Of a stretch of 64,000 nt of DNA, positions 10,701-22,500 are shown piece by piece; within the stretch, counting starts at the first letter, position 1; each line of letters begins with the position of its first letter. The stretch spans positions 4,354,001 to 4,418,000 of the forward strand of contig JAUPFP010000004.1 of NCBI GenBank assembly GCA_036925085.1, written 5' to 3'. The position numbers and the translations under genes were made by a program. Below the pieces are notes generated by a model, which saw only the letters and a program-made list of their open reading frames with translations, had not been told where the DNA came from and did no database searches. This stretch comes from Brachycybe producta (lineage: Eukaryota; Arthropoda; Diplopoda; Playtdesmida; Andrognathidae).

Positions 10701-12922
10701 AATTATGCATTTGCATTCAGAGTAACTCATTTACTTTCGGGTTAAAAAAAATAATTTTTTTAAAATTATTTGAAATTAAAGTATATTATGCTATTAACAT
10801 TTTTGAAATGAAACTTCACAGTAAATCTTCAATTAATTATAAGCCGTAATAAACATAAAAGAGTACAAGAACAAACTACTTCAAGTGAAAGTAGTTTTAA
10901 CTATTTGTTGACTATACTTTTGCTTGAAACTAATTCAAACAACATTGAAACTGCATTGAAGCTACATAACTGTTAGTTCTACAGGAATACTTTATATCAG
11001 TTAAGAAGTTCCTGTTACCGTAATATATATATATATTTTAAATACTTCTCTAAAAAAATTTAAAAAATGTGTACTAGAGCTCGTATATGACATTATAACC
11101 TCTGTAGTCTGTACAGTATAAGCCGACACATCTAGAAGGTATTTACGTTGCTATTAATATTCATTTCATTAAAAATTTCGTTTTTTTTAATTTATGGGTT
11201 TTTATGGTCCTCAAAAGTTAGGACATCTAGAAGACTTTTATTTTTTGCCATTATTTGAAAATTTCCCAAGAGAATAATATCCTCTTGGAAAATTTTCATT
11301 TTTGGACATGTTGCTTGTTTAAAAACTTATTTTTAATTACATTTTTAAAGTAGCTGAAACCACTATTAAATTTGAAATTAATTTAACTAGTAGTTCAACT
11401 ACTATCCATCTCTGTTCATAAGTGGAATTCAATAAAAATTCTATCAACTCACTCGGAACTTTGTAACATCTTCGGGACCAATGCCAGCATTGCCCGAAGA
11501 AGAATCCGATTGAACTCCAATGACCACCCACGTGATGGCATACACACAAACACTGGAGACAACAGTGAATGCATTTCTACAAATAAATAACAATACTAAT
11601 TATAAAAACAGATATGGTACAAAAGTTGCTTATGAAGTTTTTGCGTAAAAATAGTGACATACCGAAGTGCATTCAATTCTGTTTTTTCATTGGGATTTTT
11701 TGTTAGATCGGGTATAAGAGAAAGATGGGCAACTTGAACCGATGCCCAACCAAACTGAAACACGATGATGAAAGATGCATAGTAAATCATCTGCATCGAG
11801 TGTTCCGTGTGTTCGCAGCCAAGACAAGGAATGAAAAGGAAGGGAAAACTGATCACAACACAAACCGTTCCTGAAAAAAAAAACGAAACCAATTTACAAA
11901 TTATACAATGATAAAAAATAATAAAATTACATTGTATGCCATTTTCGTACAGCTTTTTAACATCTAGAAGCAAAATTTATTCAGTTAGATTAATTTTTCT
12001 TTTTCAATTTTGTCTTGTAAATCAAATTTATTTTATAATTTTGAAGTTAATTATCAAGAAAAACTAATTTAAAAAAATACTTTGCACTCAAACTTCAAAT
12101 TAAACTCTCTTCAGAGAATTAAAGTTGAAGCTCAAATGAAAAGTTTCCTTCTTGAATCCGCCAAAGTATATAAGTTCGTAACTAAATCGTTTAAAATTTA
12201 ATCTTTCAGAAACTATAAATGCTGCATATTTAAAACTTCAGTTGATTATTAGCAACATATCAAAATGTACTTCTAGAAAAGATCCTAAACAAACCAATAA
12301 ACAATTCAAAAATTATTCAATTTAAAAAACTGAGATTTAAATTGCAATTCTATTTTGGTTTTCTTAATTTTCTTTAACGTACTTTAATGCATTTGAATAA
12401 TTAATAATCTTAATTTGGCTTCTTACAGCTTATGATTTTGTAAATTATTTGTAAATATTAGATAAATTCTTATTCAGAATGGTTACCAATGAGATGCCAG
12501 ATTTTACGACGACCATATTTACAAAACTGTTTGCCACTGGCTCTGTCCGAGGCAATTCCCACAACTGGTGTGGCCATTGCGTCGGCCACTTGTCCGATTA
12601 GCACCAAAAGACCGGCATTAAAATTACTAAAATTTAACACCATTGTGAAATAAAGTAAAAGGTATGTAAACCACATAGAAGCACACAAATCGTTAAGAAC
12701 ATGTCCAACACTATATGCAGCCTTTTGTCCCAAAGGTAACCGAACTTTCTTAACTTTCACTGGTTTTCCTAATGGATCAATGTTTTTCGATTCGTCACTT
12801 TTCCACACTTGTCCGAATCCCATGTTGTTGTCCTTTTTTAAATCTTTTGTCTCCATTGATGATTTTAACTCACCGTTTTCAAAATGCTTTTTCAGGTTCA
12901 AATTATTATTTTCTACATTCAT
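7774..12922 (-). CDS. MFSD12: MFSD12-like major facilitator transporter, copy A (10 exons)
   Basis: Reading the minus strand, the exons are 12922..12487, 11870..11663, 11576..11453, 10557..10330, 10252..10160, 10093..10001, 9278..9099, 9007..8916, 8065..7944 and 7877..7774. They join in frame to 559 residues. MFSD12 proteins are 12-helix carriers needed for cystine import into lysosomes and melanosomes in vertebrates. Family marks are [37 protein letters not shown]...YGRRKIWHL (the MFS loop signature), [30 protein letters not shown] and SITADLIG. The first ATG gives a charged N-terminal extension of about 65 residues before the membrane part, longer than in copy B or human. The tail ([12 protein letters not shown]...) shows no dileucine or YxxPhi sorting motif. 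The last exon has two possible acceptors (7878 or 7871); only the first keeps the long tail. The substrate here is inferred from the family. Confidence 0.93.
8325..8795. mobile_element. Foldback remnant of a Tc1/mariner-type transposon in intron 8 of MFSD12-like A
   Basis: The two arms (about 8403-8475 and 8598-8672, with weaker similarity extending outward) are inverted copies of each other. Each arm, read outward, encodes a similar C-terminal transposase stretch: [13 protein letters not shown]-stop on the minus strand (left) and [14 protein letters not shown]-stop on the plus strand (right). NGGHFEH followed by a stop is typical of the ends of IS630/Tc1-mariner transposases. Just outside the right arm (about 8811-8828) is GGGACACTCTGTA, resembling the TIR of such elements. 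No catalytic domain remains. Confidence 0.7.
9555..9790. pseudogene. Opposed transposase-like fragments (Tc1/mariner type) in intron 6 of MFSD12-like A
   Basis: On the plus strand, 9704-9790 encodes [15 protein letters not shown] and then breaks down. On the minus strand, about 9640-9555 encodes [15 protein letters not shown] and then breaks down. Both resemble the 'SSDEEV...W' region near the C-terminal part of mariner-like transposases, and the two DNA stretches are inverted copies of one another. Both are too short and broken to function. The identification rests on a short motif and could be wrong. Confidence 0.45.
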
Positions 12923-13112
12923 AATTTTTGTGTCCACTTTCTTTCAAAGGCACGGAAGTGTTTCTTCGAGATGCTGTAGAGAACTTTCTCTTAAAAAAAT
13001 ATATTGAAAAAAAAAATATTATTAATTATAGTACGGTGTTATGGTGTGGGTGCTAAATGCACTTCAACCCAATTTTAAACAAATTAGCTATTAATTTTTC
13101 TTTGTTATTATA

Positions 13113-13667
13113 CAGTATGTGTCAGAACCAACATCCCAGTCTCTTGTTAAAAATTGAATATATCAGAAACAATGAAAGCTACACATTTTCAAACTAAAGC
13201 TTGTTGTTAACAACATATCAAAAATAATGAAATTACATAAAATATTAAATAAATTCATACATAATAAAAAAAAAATAATGAATTTTAAAAAAACTAAGAT
13301 TTAAAAATTTATTTCATCGGAAAACTAATAAACTAATAACTAATAACTAAAAATTAATAACGTTTTTTATTCTTTACAATTATGTTTATTTGTTGTACAT
13401 TTGCATTTCGATATTTGTATAACAACAGGGCCAGATTATCCATTAGGCTAAGTAGGCCTAGGGGGTCCGGAGCTCTTTGGTGCCCATGCAAAAGTTTAAA
13501 AAAACTATTAAAATTATTTCCTATTAGGTAAACGAGGAGGGGGCTAAGCATCAAAAAGCCTAGAGGCCCTTCTTAGCCTTATAAGGCCATGCCTAACAAT
13601 CATCTGAAGTTTTAAATGTGTAACGTTTTTTTTATATATATAGAGGTGCTATTTCTGAGACATACTG
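13113..13667. mobile_element. Non-autonomous Tc1/mariner-like element
   Basis: The ends CAGTATGTGTCAGAA and (reverse complement of the right end) CAGTATGTCTCAGAA match at 14 of 15 positions, and TA flanks both sides (13111-13112, 13668-13669). The 555-bp interior has no transposase frame. Part of it (about 13425-13585, with TTAGGCTAAGTAGGCCTAGG and an inverted partner) looks like another repeat nested inside. Related sequence occurs near 16630-16815 and 12180-12270. Confidence 0.7.
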
Positions 13668-13669
13668 TA

Positions 13670-16600
13670 TATTGCAATTATGGCAATTACTACATTATAA
13701 AACAAAAAAATTCTTCAAAGTAAAGATGAAAGGTAATTTCAGAAAGACTTCCCGGTCTGTAAAAAAGGAGAAAAGTGTTGTATGTCAGTATATGTCACTG
13801 TGTTTGTATGTATTTGTATGAGACACCAAATGTTGATTTTGTGTGTCACAGTATGTGAGTGTTGAGATCGTTGACAGTGATGTGATATAAGCAGGTAGTG
13901 GTAAAAATAATGGATTGGGAGGGAGGAAGGTTGGAGAACTCTTAAAAAACACAATCTCTAATTTAGACACTCTCTCAAGAGGACCACCACTAGTTTAATA
14001 TCAGGTTCTCTGTCAAAACCAAAAGAAAAAAATAATTAATGTTGATGATGATGGGAATAAAAATAACTTCAAAAAATGGCCAAACAGTTTAACAACTTTT
14101 GAACCCTGCTCAAATTAAAAACATTTTTTTTTGTTTCAAAATATTTTATGAAGCAACACTTTTCAGTCCATATCATCATCATATTGTGTGTTATTATTCA
14201 TTTTTTCAGCCTCAAATTTTCTAGCAAGTTTACTTGTAAATTAGTTTGTGTATTTAGCATTATTTTGATTTCTAAAAGTATGATAAATGCGTGAGTGAGA
14301 TTTTGACATATGATATTCATCTCTTGTGACAAGTTAGTTCTAAACAAAACAAAACAAAACAAAACAAAAAACAGTTAAGAACTTGATTTTTGTTCCTGTG
14401 TAAACAATAGTAACTGATTCCTCTCACCTCTTTTACATGTCTTTTTTTAATAAACCTTACTCCTTGTAGAACAGGAGAATAATGTACTTCCACGACTGAT
14501 AATAAATTTATGATAACAATAATTGTGTACTTAAAAACTTTACTTTGATTTTTTCTTTCTTATCAAAATTTTATCATAGATAATGATGTACATAAAAAAG
14601 ACAAAAAACAATAACTTGTGATTTAAAACTAATAATAGTTTAAACTTGAACTTTGTTACTAATTTTTTTTGCTGGGCCCGGGTGTATCTAAAACTCATTT
14701 TGTATTATCTCGATTTTAATGGTTAATATCTTCTAAATATTAATGAGGAATTGAAGCTTTCTTTAGTGAATCATAATTTATAAAAAAAAAATTAAAGATT
14801 ATTTTAAAGTTGATGAGTACAGACATTTTGTGATAGCATTTAAATGACGGTTATCTTTCAAAATAAACTTTTTAAGGTTGAAAAAAAAGCATTCGTTGAT
14901 TTCAAACGGTCATTAAAAAGTCTATTTTGTAAGGTAACGGTCATAAAATGTTACCACGGAATTCCTTTACTCTTCTACTTTTATGTATATACTTCAAAGG
15001 TCTTTTAAAGTAAGCTTTCAAAAATTGATAAAAATTGCTAAATTAGAATCAAATATTGTCACTTACCCTAAACAGAAAAAGCATTGACCATTGTGTTAAG
15101 TTTTACTTTTTAGTTTGTGTGATATCAAAATGCTATTAAAACTTTTGACATATTTAATATGATTGATAATTTATCTATTTAAATATAAAATGGCTCATTC
15201 GGAACAACTATTGTCAATGACTCAGTAATGTCCACAGGAATTTTCTTCTGAATTACTATATTATTTATATTGATAAAGAAATTTAAAAATCATGGGGTGT
15301 CTTCCGTGTAATAGGGAAATACCATGAAAAACAAAGAGTTTTACTACTAAACAACATTAATAGTAAGTGTATAAAGTGAATGTAAACTTTTCTTTTCAAA
15401 AGCTACATTAAAAAAAATTCAAAGTTTGTTACATACTAGAATAGTAGACAGTTAATATAAAAAAATGATATCAAAAGGCATATTTAAAAATAATAGTTTG
15501 TGTTGAAAATAATTTTATGCCTCTATCTTTAGGTGAAATATTATTTTCAATTTGCCATAAAAAGTTTATTTTTAAAAAAATATTGTCATAAAATTACCTG
15601 TCTAGCAGATTCGTCTACTATTCTAGTCTGTAACAAACTTTTTTTTCGAAGTTGATGCTTAAAGTTGACATCAATTATGTAAATCCTCGTCAAAATTAAC
15701 TTACCGATTCTCAACAAAGTATATCAGTATCATTATTATATCAGTTGGAAATAATTAAAAATTAATTTAAATATTGCAATAAAATCTCTCTCTCAGTCTC
15801 TCCCTATATATACATAAATTCTAAGACCTAATTAATAATCATACTTACAAAGAAAGTGAAATGGAGCTAAATACATCCGAAAAAAATACATTATTCTTAG
15901 AAATATTTTAGATTTTCTTAGAAAAAAAATCTAGTTAATTCCTTAACTCACTAACTGACCATCACAAACTTTAACTTTTCAATGAAGCAAACTAAACAAA
16001 ACCCCATCATTTATAAAGCAAAATATATTTAAGTATATCCAAGTGTCCAAGTCTAAAGTCTTGCGACTACAAGTGAAAATTATTGTTGTTTCTTATGAGA
16101 GTTGATCCGAAATCTTAATTTAATACTTCCATTAAAAGACTTTATATTGACCTCACGATTACTTGCAGATTTAGTGGACAGATAACAAAACATTTCAAGT
16201 GACTCTTTCAACAAAAAAATACACTGTCCACTTTACACAAGAGTGATATATAACATTTTTATCTTGACCTCTGGCACCATCACGTAAAAAAAAGTGAGAC
16301 CACGAGTATGCAAACATTAATTACAGAAATAAAAAGCCTCATTTGCATGAGTTTAATTAATGATGCATGATATAATCTGAAGATAGTTATAAACAGTAAA
16401 TCTATAACTGTCACTCCATTATTTCATTATTTTCGAGAACAAAAATGAAAAAAATTATAACAGTAACATTTTAATACGTGACTATACAGTATATTAAAAA
16501 TTTGTGTAAAAATTTGTTCAAATCTAGTGTCCTCCGAAATGGTTCACGCAGTTTTCCTATAGATCCTAATATTTCTTTATCAAATGATAAGGGTTTTAAT

Positions 16601-18355
16601 AATTTATGATAACACTAAATATATCGGTCTCTACATGTATATATGTATGGTTCCCAAAAAATAGGCATCTAACCAAATGTATGTTCCAGAACCAAGACCC
16701 AGTTGTATATTGTGAGCAGCACAGTCTGTTTAAAATTGAATATCTAAAAAACACACACTTAGCATTCTGTTAACAGACTGGGGCGTTAGTTCTGGCCCTC
16801 TGGGACATATTGTATATAATGTACCAATGTACCCATGTACCCTGTGTATACCCAGCAATTAAATGAACCACTCTGCTCTGCATACAGTTATATTCAACAC
16901 AACTTACACAAAATTAATTCATTTAGCCCTAATGTTACTTTAGCTTTCTTAAAGTTCCGTCCTAATCACCCGATATCATTTCTAAATATTTCCATGGACA
17001 TATTTCAAGCAACTTTCAATAACAAGAATTTTAATACTTTTTAAAACCAAGAAAAGTAATGTAATACAATACATATATAATTTGATAATCACTTTCCCAG
17101 ATAATCTTTAAAAATAAACTATTATCGCAGTTTGAAAAGGATACAATTTTTCTTTTTTGACTAACTTAAAATGTTTCCTCAACAGTTGATTTTTGAACTC
17201 TGGTTACTCTGTATTTCAGAAGCAACACAAAAGAGAAATTGAAAGCGTGTTAAGAAAAAATAGAAAAGTAGATGAAAACCTTAATAGTATTTTAATGTTA
17301 ATATATATATATTAAAATAAAACCTTTTACAGACAAAATTCAAAAAATATTCAGCTAAGCAGTCTAAGCATATTGTCTGCATCATTCAAAATGACATAAA
17401 ACGTTTTTTTTAAAGTTATCAGCATGAAAATACCATAAAGTGAATGAGGTGCCCTTCTAGTCTCTAAAACGCTTTAGTTTCTATTAATTTTACTATTAAA
17501 AAATAAACCATCTTAAAGTAAACCACAAAACAAAACAAATAAATTATTCTAATTACAACGTACTATTTTCACAACAACTTTTCTATAAAATCAGTTCATT
17601 CTCGAATTCCTTATTGAAGTGACATAATTATGAAATTTGAAAATAAATAACAAAAGGTGCAAAAAACATTAATTGACGAAAACAATTTAAAATCCATTAA
17701 ACATTGTACTTAGTAAAATAGATTTTATTATAGAATAATTCGAAGTCTAAAATGTGCAATGTTCATTGTGTCTGTATGTTGTTCCAGTAACATACTGGCC
17801 TCTAACAATAAAGATGCAATGCAATGCACGACGACTACTATTATTACTATTGCTATTACCTGTAAAGATGATGTTGTTGCCCGCTTTTTTATTTCTCTTC
17901 TTTCTTCCAACGTGTTCTGTATATTTATTTTTGACAATTGCCATCAAACTGCACCAACATCATCATTGTCGTCGTCGTCCTTCGATGTTCAGTAACAGCA
18001 ACATGCAGTTTTTTTTTTAAATATATTTTTAAAAAACTGTCTTGTATAGAAGAAGAAAAAAAGTTTCTCCTCTTTATGTACTAACTGATAGCAATATGTG
18101 CTATCAAATTATATACACAGATATAGATGACAATACAGCCAACCAATCATCATCTAGGAAATAGAAAAACGTATTTTTTTAAATTTTTAACGTCATCTAC
18201 AATAGGCTACACCTGGGATAAAATACAGCAAAAAAATATAACCAAACACAACATCATTCATAAGTTCAGAGGAAGAGAGGAAACAATGATGTAATCATAT
18301 AATACTTCACCAAAATCATCATCAACATCATCACAATAATATTAAGTTTCCATAC

Positions 18356-18386
<31 letters not shown>

Positions 18387-18836
18387 TAATAATATACCAA
18401 AAATATTAATGCACATGACCGTTTATAATAGATAGAAACGTGGTTTTGTCACGTTAATACATTTTCTTAAGAAATTTAAAGAATTTCTTAAGAAGTTAGG
18501 CCATTTACCTTTTTAAAATTGCAAAGCTAAAATTTCACGGCCAACATAGAATATACATTATATATATTTTGGCAAAGTTGAATTGCAATTGAATCGTTTG
18601 CCAGATCAATATTAACCTTTTTATTTCAAACAGAACGTGGTTAAATTTAATTATATAGTAATAAGTAGATTAGAATCAAGTTCAAGATCATAAGGTAATG
18701 AAAATAAGAATATATAAAATAGTCAATTCAAAAGAAAAACCAAATTTAACCACAACTCGTGAACTAAATAAAAAGGCTAAAAATAACAACAAAAAGATTT
18801 GATTGCCAAAAAAATCATCCAATCTCTTTTTTCACA
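13670..18836. other. Intergenic DNA between MFSD12-like A and the RTE element
   Basis: No gene is recognised; open frames are short and of low-complexity composition. An inverted pair (near 15420-15460 and 15600-15645, sharing GTTTGTTACA...CTAGAATAGTAGAC) marks a degraded foldback repeat. Family-A repeat fragments occur near 17160-17290 and 17390-17510. An (AAT)n tract lies at about 18357-18384. Confidence 0.5.
18357..18384. repeat. (AAT)n microsatellite
   Basis: About nine uninterrupted AAT units, read directly. Confidence 0.9.
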
Positions 18837-18844
18837 ATCTAAAA

Positions 18845-19096
18845 CAGTGATTCCCAAACTTTTTTTGTTTGGAGGAACCTTTGAAATAATTCGTAAAATA
18901 TCGGGGAACCCCTACCTGGTTGACACTTAACAGATTTGACAGAGGCAAATTACAAAATAGACGCGTAAAGCAGTAGGATTAATAAAGAACACTTTTAAAT
19001 AAAATATTATGAGAGTATTTACTGCCTATTTCTATTTACGGTACCATTTTTACAAGCATTTGAAAATTCTCGCAGAACCCTGGCTGGGAATAACTG
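18845..19096. mobile_element. hAT-like MITE with 8-bp target duplication
   Basis: It begins CAGTGATTCCCAAACTTTTT and ends GAACCCTGGCTGGGAATAACTG, a pair of inverted ends of the widespread hAT 'CAGTGxTTCCCAA...' type. The flanks ATCTAAAA (18837-18844) and ATCTAAAC (19097-19104) match at 7 of 8 positions, as expected for an 8-bp hAT target duplication. It is 252 bp with no coding frame. Confidence 0.8.
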
Positions 19097-19569
19097 ATCT
19101 AAACTTTTCTTTTTTTTTTTCTCTGTAAAATCAAAAATTTAGTTTTCTCTATTTTATTTTAGCAAAAATAAGGGAAAATATTGGCCAGTCAGAAGTCACT
19201 AACCCATAATAAAACATTTTTTTTGTTGAAAAAATGTAATCAGAAATCAAAAAAAAAATATTACTCAATAAATAGCATTATCTAAAAGCCTTGTACCATA
19301 AGGACATCCTTTATACTGTTCTTGGGGATGTGACATACAAGGGCAATAATAATATTAAATTGCAAGCGTTGGTCCTTTTTGATAGCACTGTTTTTTCTTC
19401 TTCTGAGAATTTACTAAATACTGCAAATAAAGAAGACACATTTCAAAAAGAAGTCAAGCCACTGTGTGACAGCTAGTTAACAAAACTAATCAAACAATAA
19501 ATTATACAATTTCTTTAAACCTACTTGCAATTTATTTAAGTACCAAATAATCAAGTAAATGTTAAAGAA

Positions 19570-19589
19570 TGTTTCTTCATTAGAATCAT
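19570..19589. repeat. Target-site duplication of the RTE element (3' side)
   Basis: The 20-bp sequence TGTTTCTTCATTAGAATCAT is repeated exactly at 22844-22863. The pair brackets the element. Confidence 0.95.
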
Positions 19590-22500
19590 CATCATCATCA
19601 TTTCCTGTACCTTATCCCGCGAGCAGCAGGGTCGGCCTTCCTGGTTCTAACTCTCCACTCGTTCCGATTTTGCACCAAGCCCCCAGTGACCCCACATGCC
19701 ACCATATCCCGTTTTACTACCACATCCCAGGTTTGCTTGGGTCTTCCTCTACCCCGTTTTATTCCCAGGTCTAAGTTCATTGCCTGTCTCAGCAGCCCAT
19801 CTTCTCCACTCCTGAGGACATGCCCAAACCACCGCAGCCTATTTTCCTGCATCTTTTCTACTATATTTGTTACCCCTACACTACCCCTAATAAAATCATT
19901 TCTGATCCTATCCCTTCTGGTCACCCCACTCATAAACCTTAGCATTCTCATCTCAGCTACCTGCATTCTATCCTCATGCACCTTCTTGATTGCCCAACAT
20001 TCTGACCCATACAACATAGCTGGTCTGACTACTGTTCTATAAAACTTTCCCTTCAATTTTATAGGTAACTTCCTGTAACATAAAACCCCACTAGCCTGCC
20101 TCCACCTATGCCAACCTGCTTTTATCCGGTTTGTGATGTCTAAGTCTAAGCTCCCATCATCTTGCAGCACAGATCCTAAATATTTGAAGTCATGCACCTG
20201 CTGCATTAAACTGTCCCCAAGTCTAATCCCCTCATTCAACTGTTCTTTCCCATCCCACTGAAATTTCATGTACTCCGTTTTTGCCCTACTTATTTTCAAC
20301 CCCTTTGATTCCAAGGCATTCCTAGTCTCCTCTAACCTTATCTCGAGTTCCAATTTGGATTCCCCAACTAAGACTATGTCATCTGCAAACAGCATACACC
20401 AGGGGACCTCCTGCCTCACCCCTGCCAGTAACTCATCCAGGACCAAAATAAATAGATATGGACTAAGTGCTGAGCCCTGGTGCACACCAATCCTAACACG
20501 AAAACTGTCAGAGAACCCCCAGGCAGTCTTAACGCTTGTCCGTGCATCCCTATACATGTCCCTCACCATATCTATATAACTCTCACCCACCCCCTTCTTC
20601 TGTAAGACCTCCCACAATAAGTTCCGTGGTACTCTGTCATAGGCTTTCTCTAGATCTATAAATACCATGTGTAACTCTTTCTTGGCAGCCCGAAACTTCT
20701 CAATAACTTGCCTTACGGCAAAAATAGGGTGCATTGTGGATTTTCCTGGCATAAACCCAAACTGACTTCCCCCAATTGCAGTTTTACCCCGTAGTCGAGC
20801 TTCAATTACTCTCTCCCAAAGCTTCATCGTATGACTCATCAATTTAATACCTCTATAGTTCCCACATTCCTGAACATCACCCTTCCCTTTGAAAATAGGC
20901 ACTAACCAGCTGTCCCGCCATGCACCTGGCATTCTATCCCCCATAGCCAATCTATTGAATAACTTTGTGAGCCAGGAAATGGCAACATTCCCCAAGACCT
21001 TCCACACCTCTACTGGTATCCCATCTGGCCCTAAAGCCTTCCCTAGCTTCATTTTTCGCAATGCCTGAACAATTTCCTCAGCCCTAACCTGCTCCACTTC
21101 TTCTCTATGATTATTTCTTCCAGTGAAAGGCTCCTGCTCTACCCCCTCATTCATAAGCTTACTAAAATATTCCCCCCACCTGTTCCGTACTGGCTCCCTA
21201 CCCCACAATACTTTGCCCCCATTATCCTTAACACTCACCACCTTTTCAATATCTCTGCCTTTATTCTCCCGAGCCCTAGCTATTCTATATACTGCCATTT
21301 CTCCTGCTCTGGTACCTAACTTGGCATACATGTCCGCATATTTCTTATGCTTTGCTAAGGCTACCTGCTGTTTGGCCTCTATCTTGGCACGCTTGTATTC
21401 TATCTGGGCCTCCCTGCTTCCATCGTGCCACCAAGTCTTGAAAGCATCTTTCTTCCTTTTAACTGCCCTCTGTACCTCCTCATCCCACCACCAAGTTTCT
21501 CTGTCTAATCGAGACCCCCCTACTCGTACTGTCCCTAGTACCTCGTTTCCACAATCACGGATCTGTTGTGCTACCCTTGTCCACAGCTCTCCTGCAGTGC
21601 CATCTAAATCCCATGCTATCTTACCTGCCATTTTCTTAAACTCTTCCGCCTTGTCTGGTAATGCCCACCACCTAATTGCTGTCTCTCCTCTATGTCTGAC
21701 CACCTGTTTTGCACCCCTAGGTTTTAGGTCTAACACTACTAGCCTATGTTGTCCCGCTAAGTTTTCACTCGGTATCACTTTACAATCCTTGCACTCGTTT
21801 CTATCCTCACTCCGAATCATGAAGAGATCAATCTGGGATTCTCCTGCCCTGCTCTTAAAAGTAATCAAATGTTCCTCTCGCTTCTGGAATAGTGTGTTTG
21901 CTAAAATTAACTTATGTGCCACTGCTGCCTCCAGGATACTCTCCCCTGCTTTATTTCGCTCTCCATAGCCCCACCCACCATGTACCTCTTCATACCCTTC
22001 CCTACCTCTACCTACATGTCCGTTAAAGTCCCCACCAATTATGACCCGTTCCTTCCTACTCAGGCCCAACATTAGGTCATCAAACTGTTCCCAGAATGCT
22101 AGCTTCCTGGCTGTATCTAATCCAACCTGGGGGCCATATGCACTAACTACATTTATAACAATGCCACCCCAAACTACCTTTACTACTAACAGCCTACTAT
22201 TTATCCGCCTAACCTCAACCACACTATGTCTGAGTTCCTGATCTAGGACAATTCCCACTCCATTTCTACCCTCCTCACTACTTGCATAAATTAATTTATA
22301 CCCATCCCCAATGTCCCTGGATTTATCCCCTTTCCATCTTGTCTCCTGCAGACATGCAACATTTACCCTCCTAGCCTTTAGAACACTAGATAACTCCCTA
22401 GTCTTCCCTGTCAAACTCCCTATATTCCAGGTGCCAAACCTAAGTTTAGTACCTCCACTTCTACCACTACTTCCAAGACCTCCTTGTTGTTGATGCTGGA

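Noticed and set aside
12923-12937. Start of MFSD12-like A at a GTG five codons upstream
   Set aside because: The GTG lies immediately before the first in-frame ATG at 12922, which is the ordinary choice.
21123-21968. A 281-codon plus-strand open frame
   Set aside because: It is antisense to the RTE reading frame in a GC-rich segment. Its composition (Leu/Ser/Pro-rich) is typical of a shadow frame.
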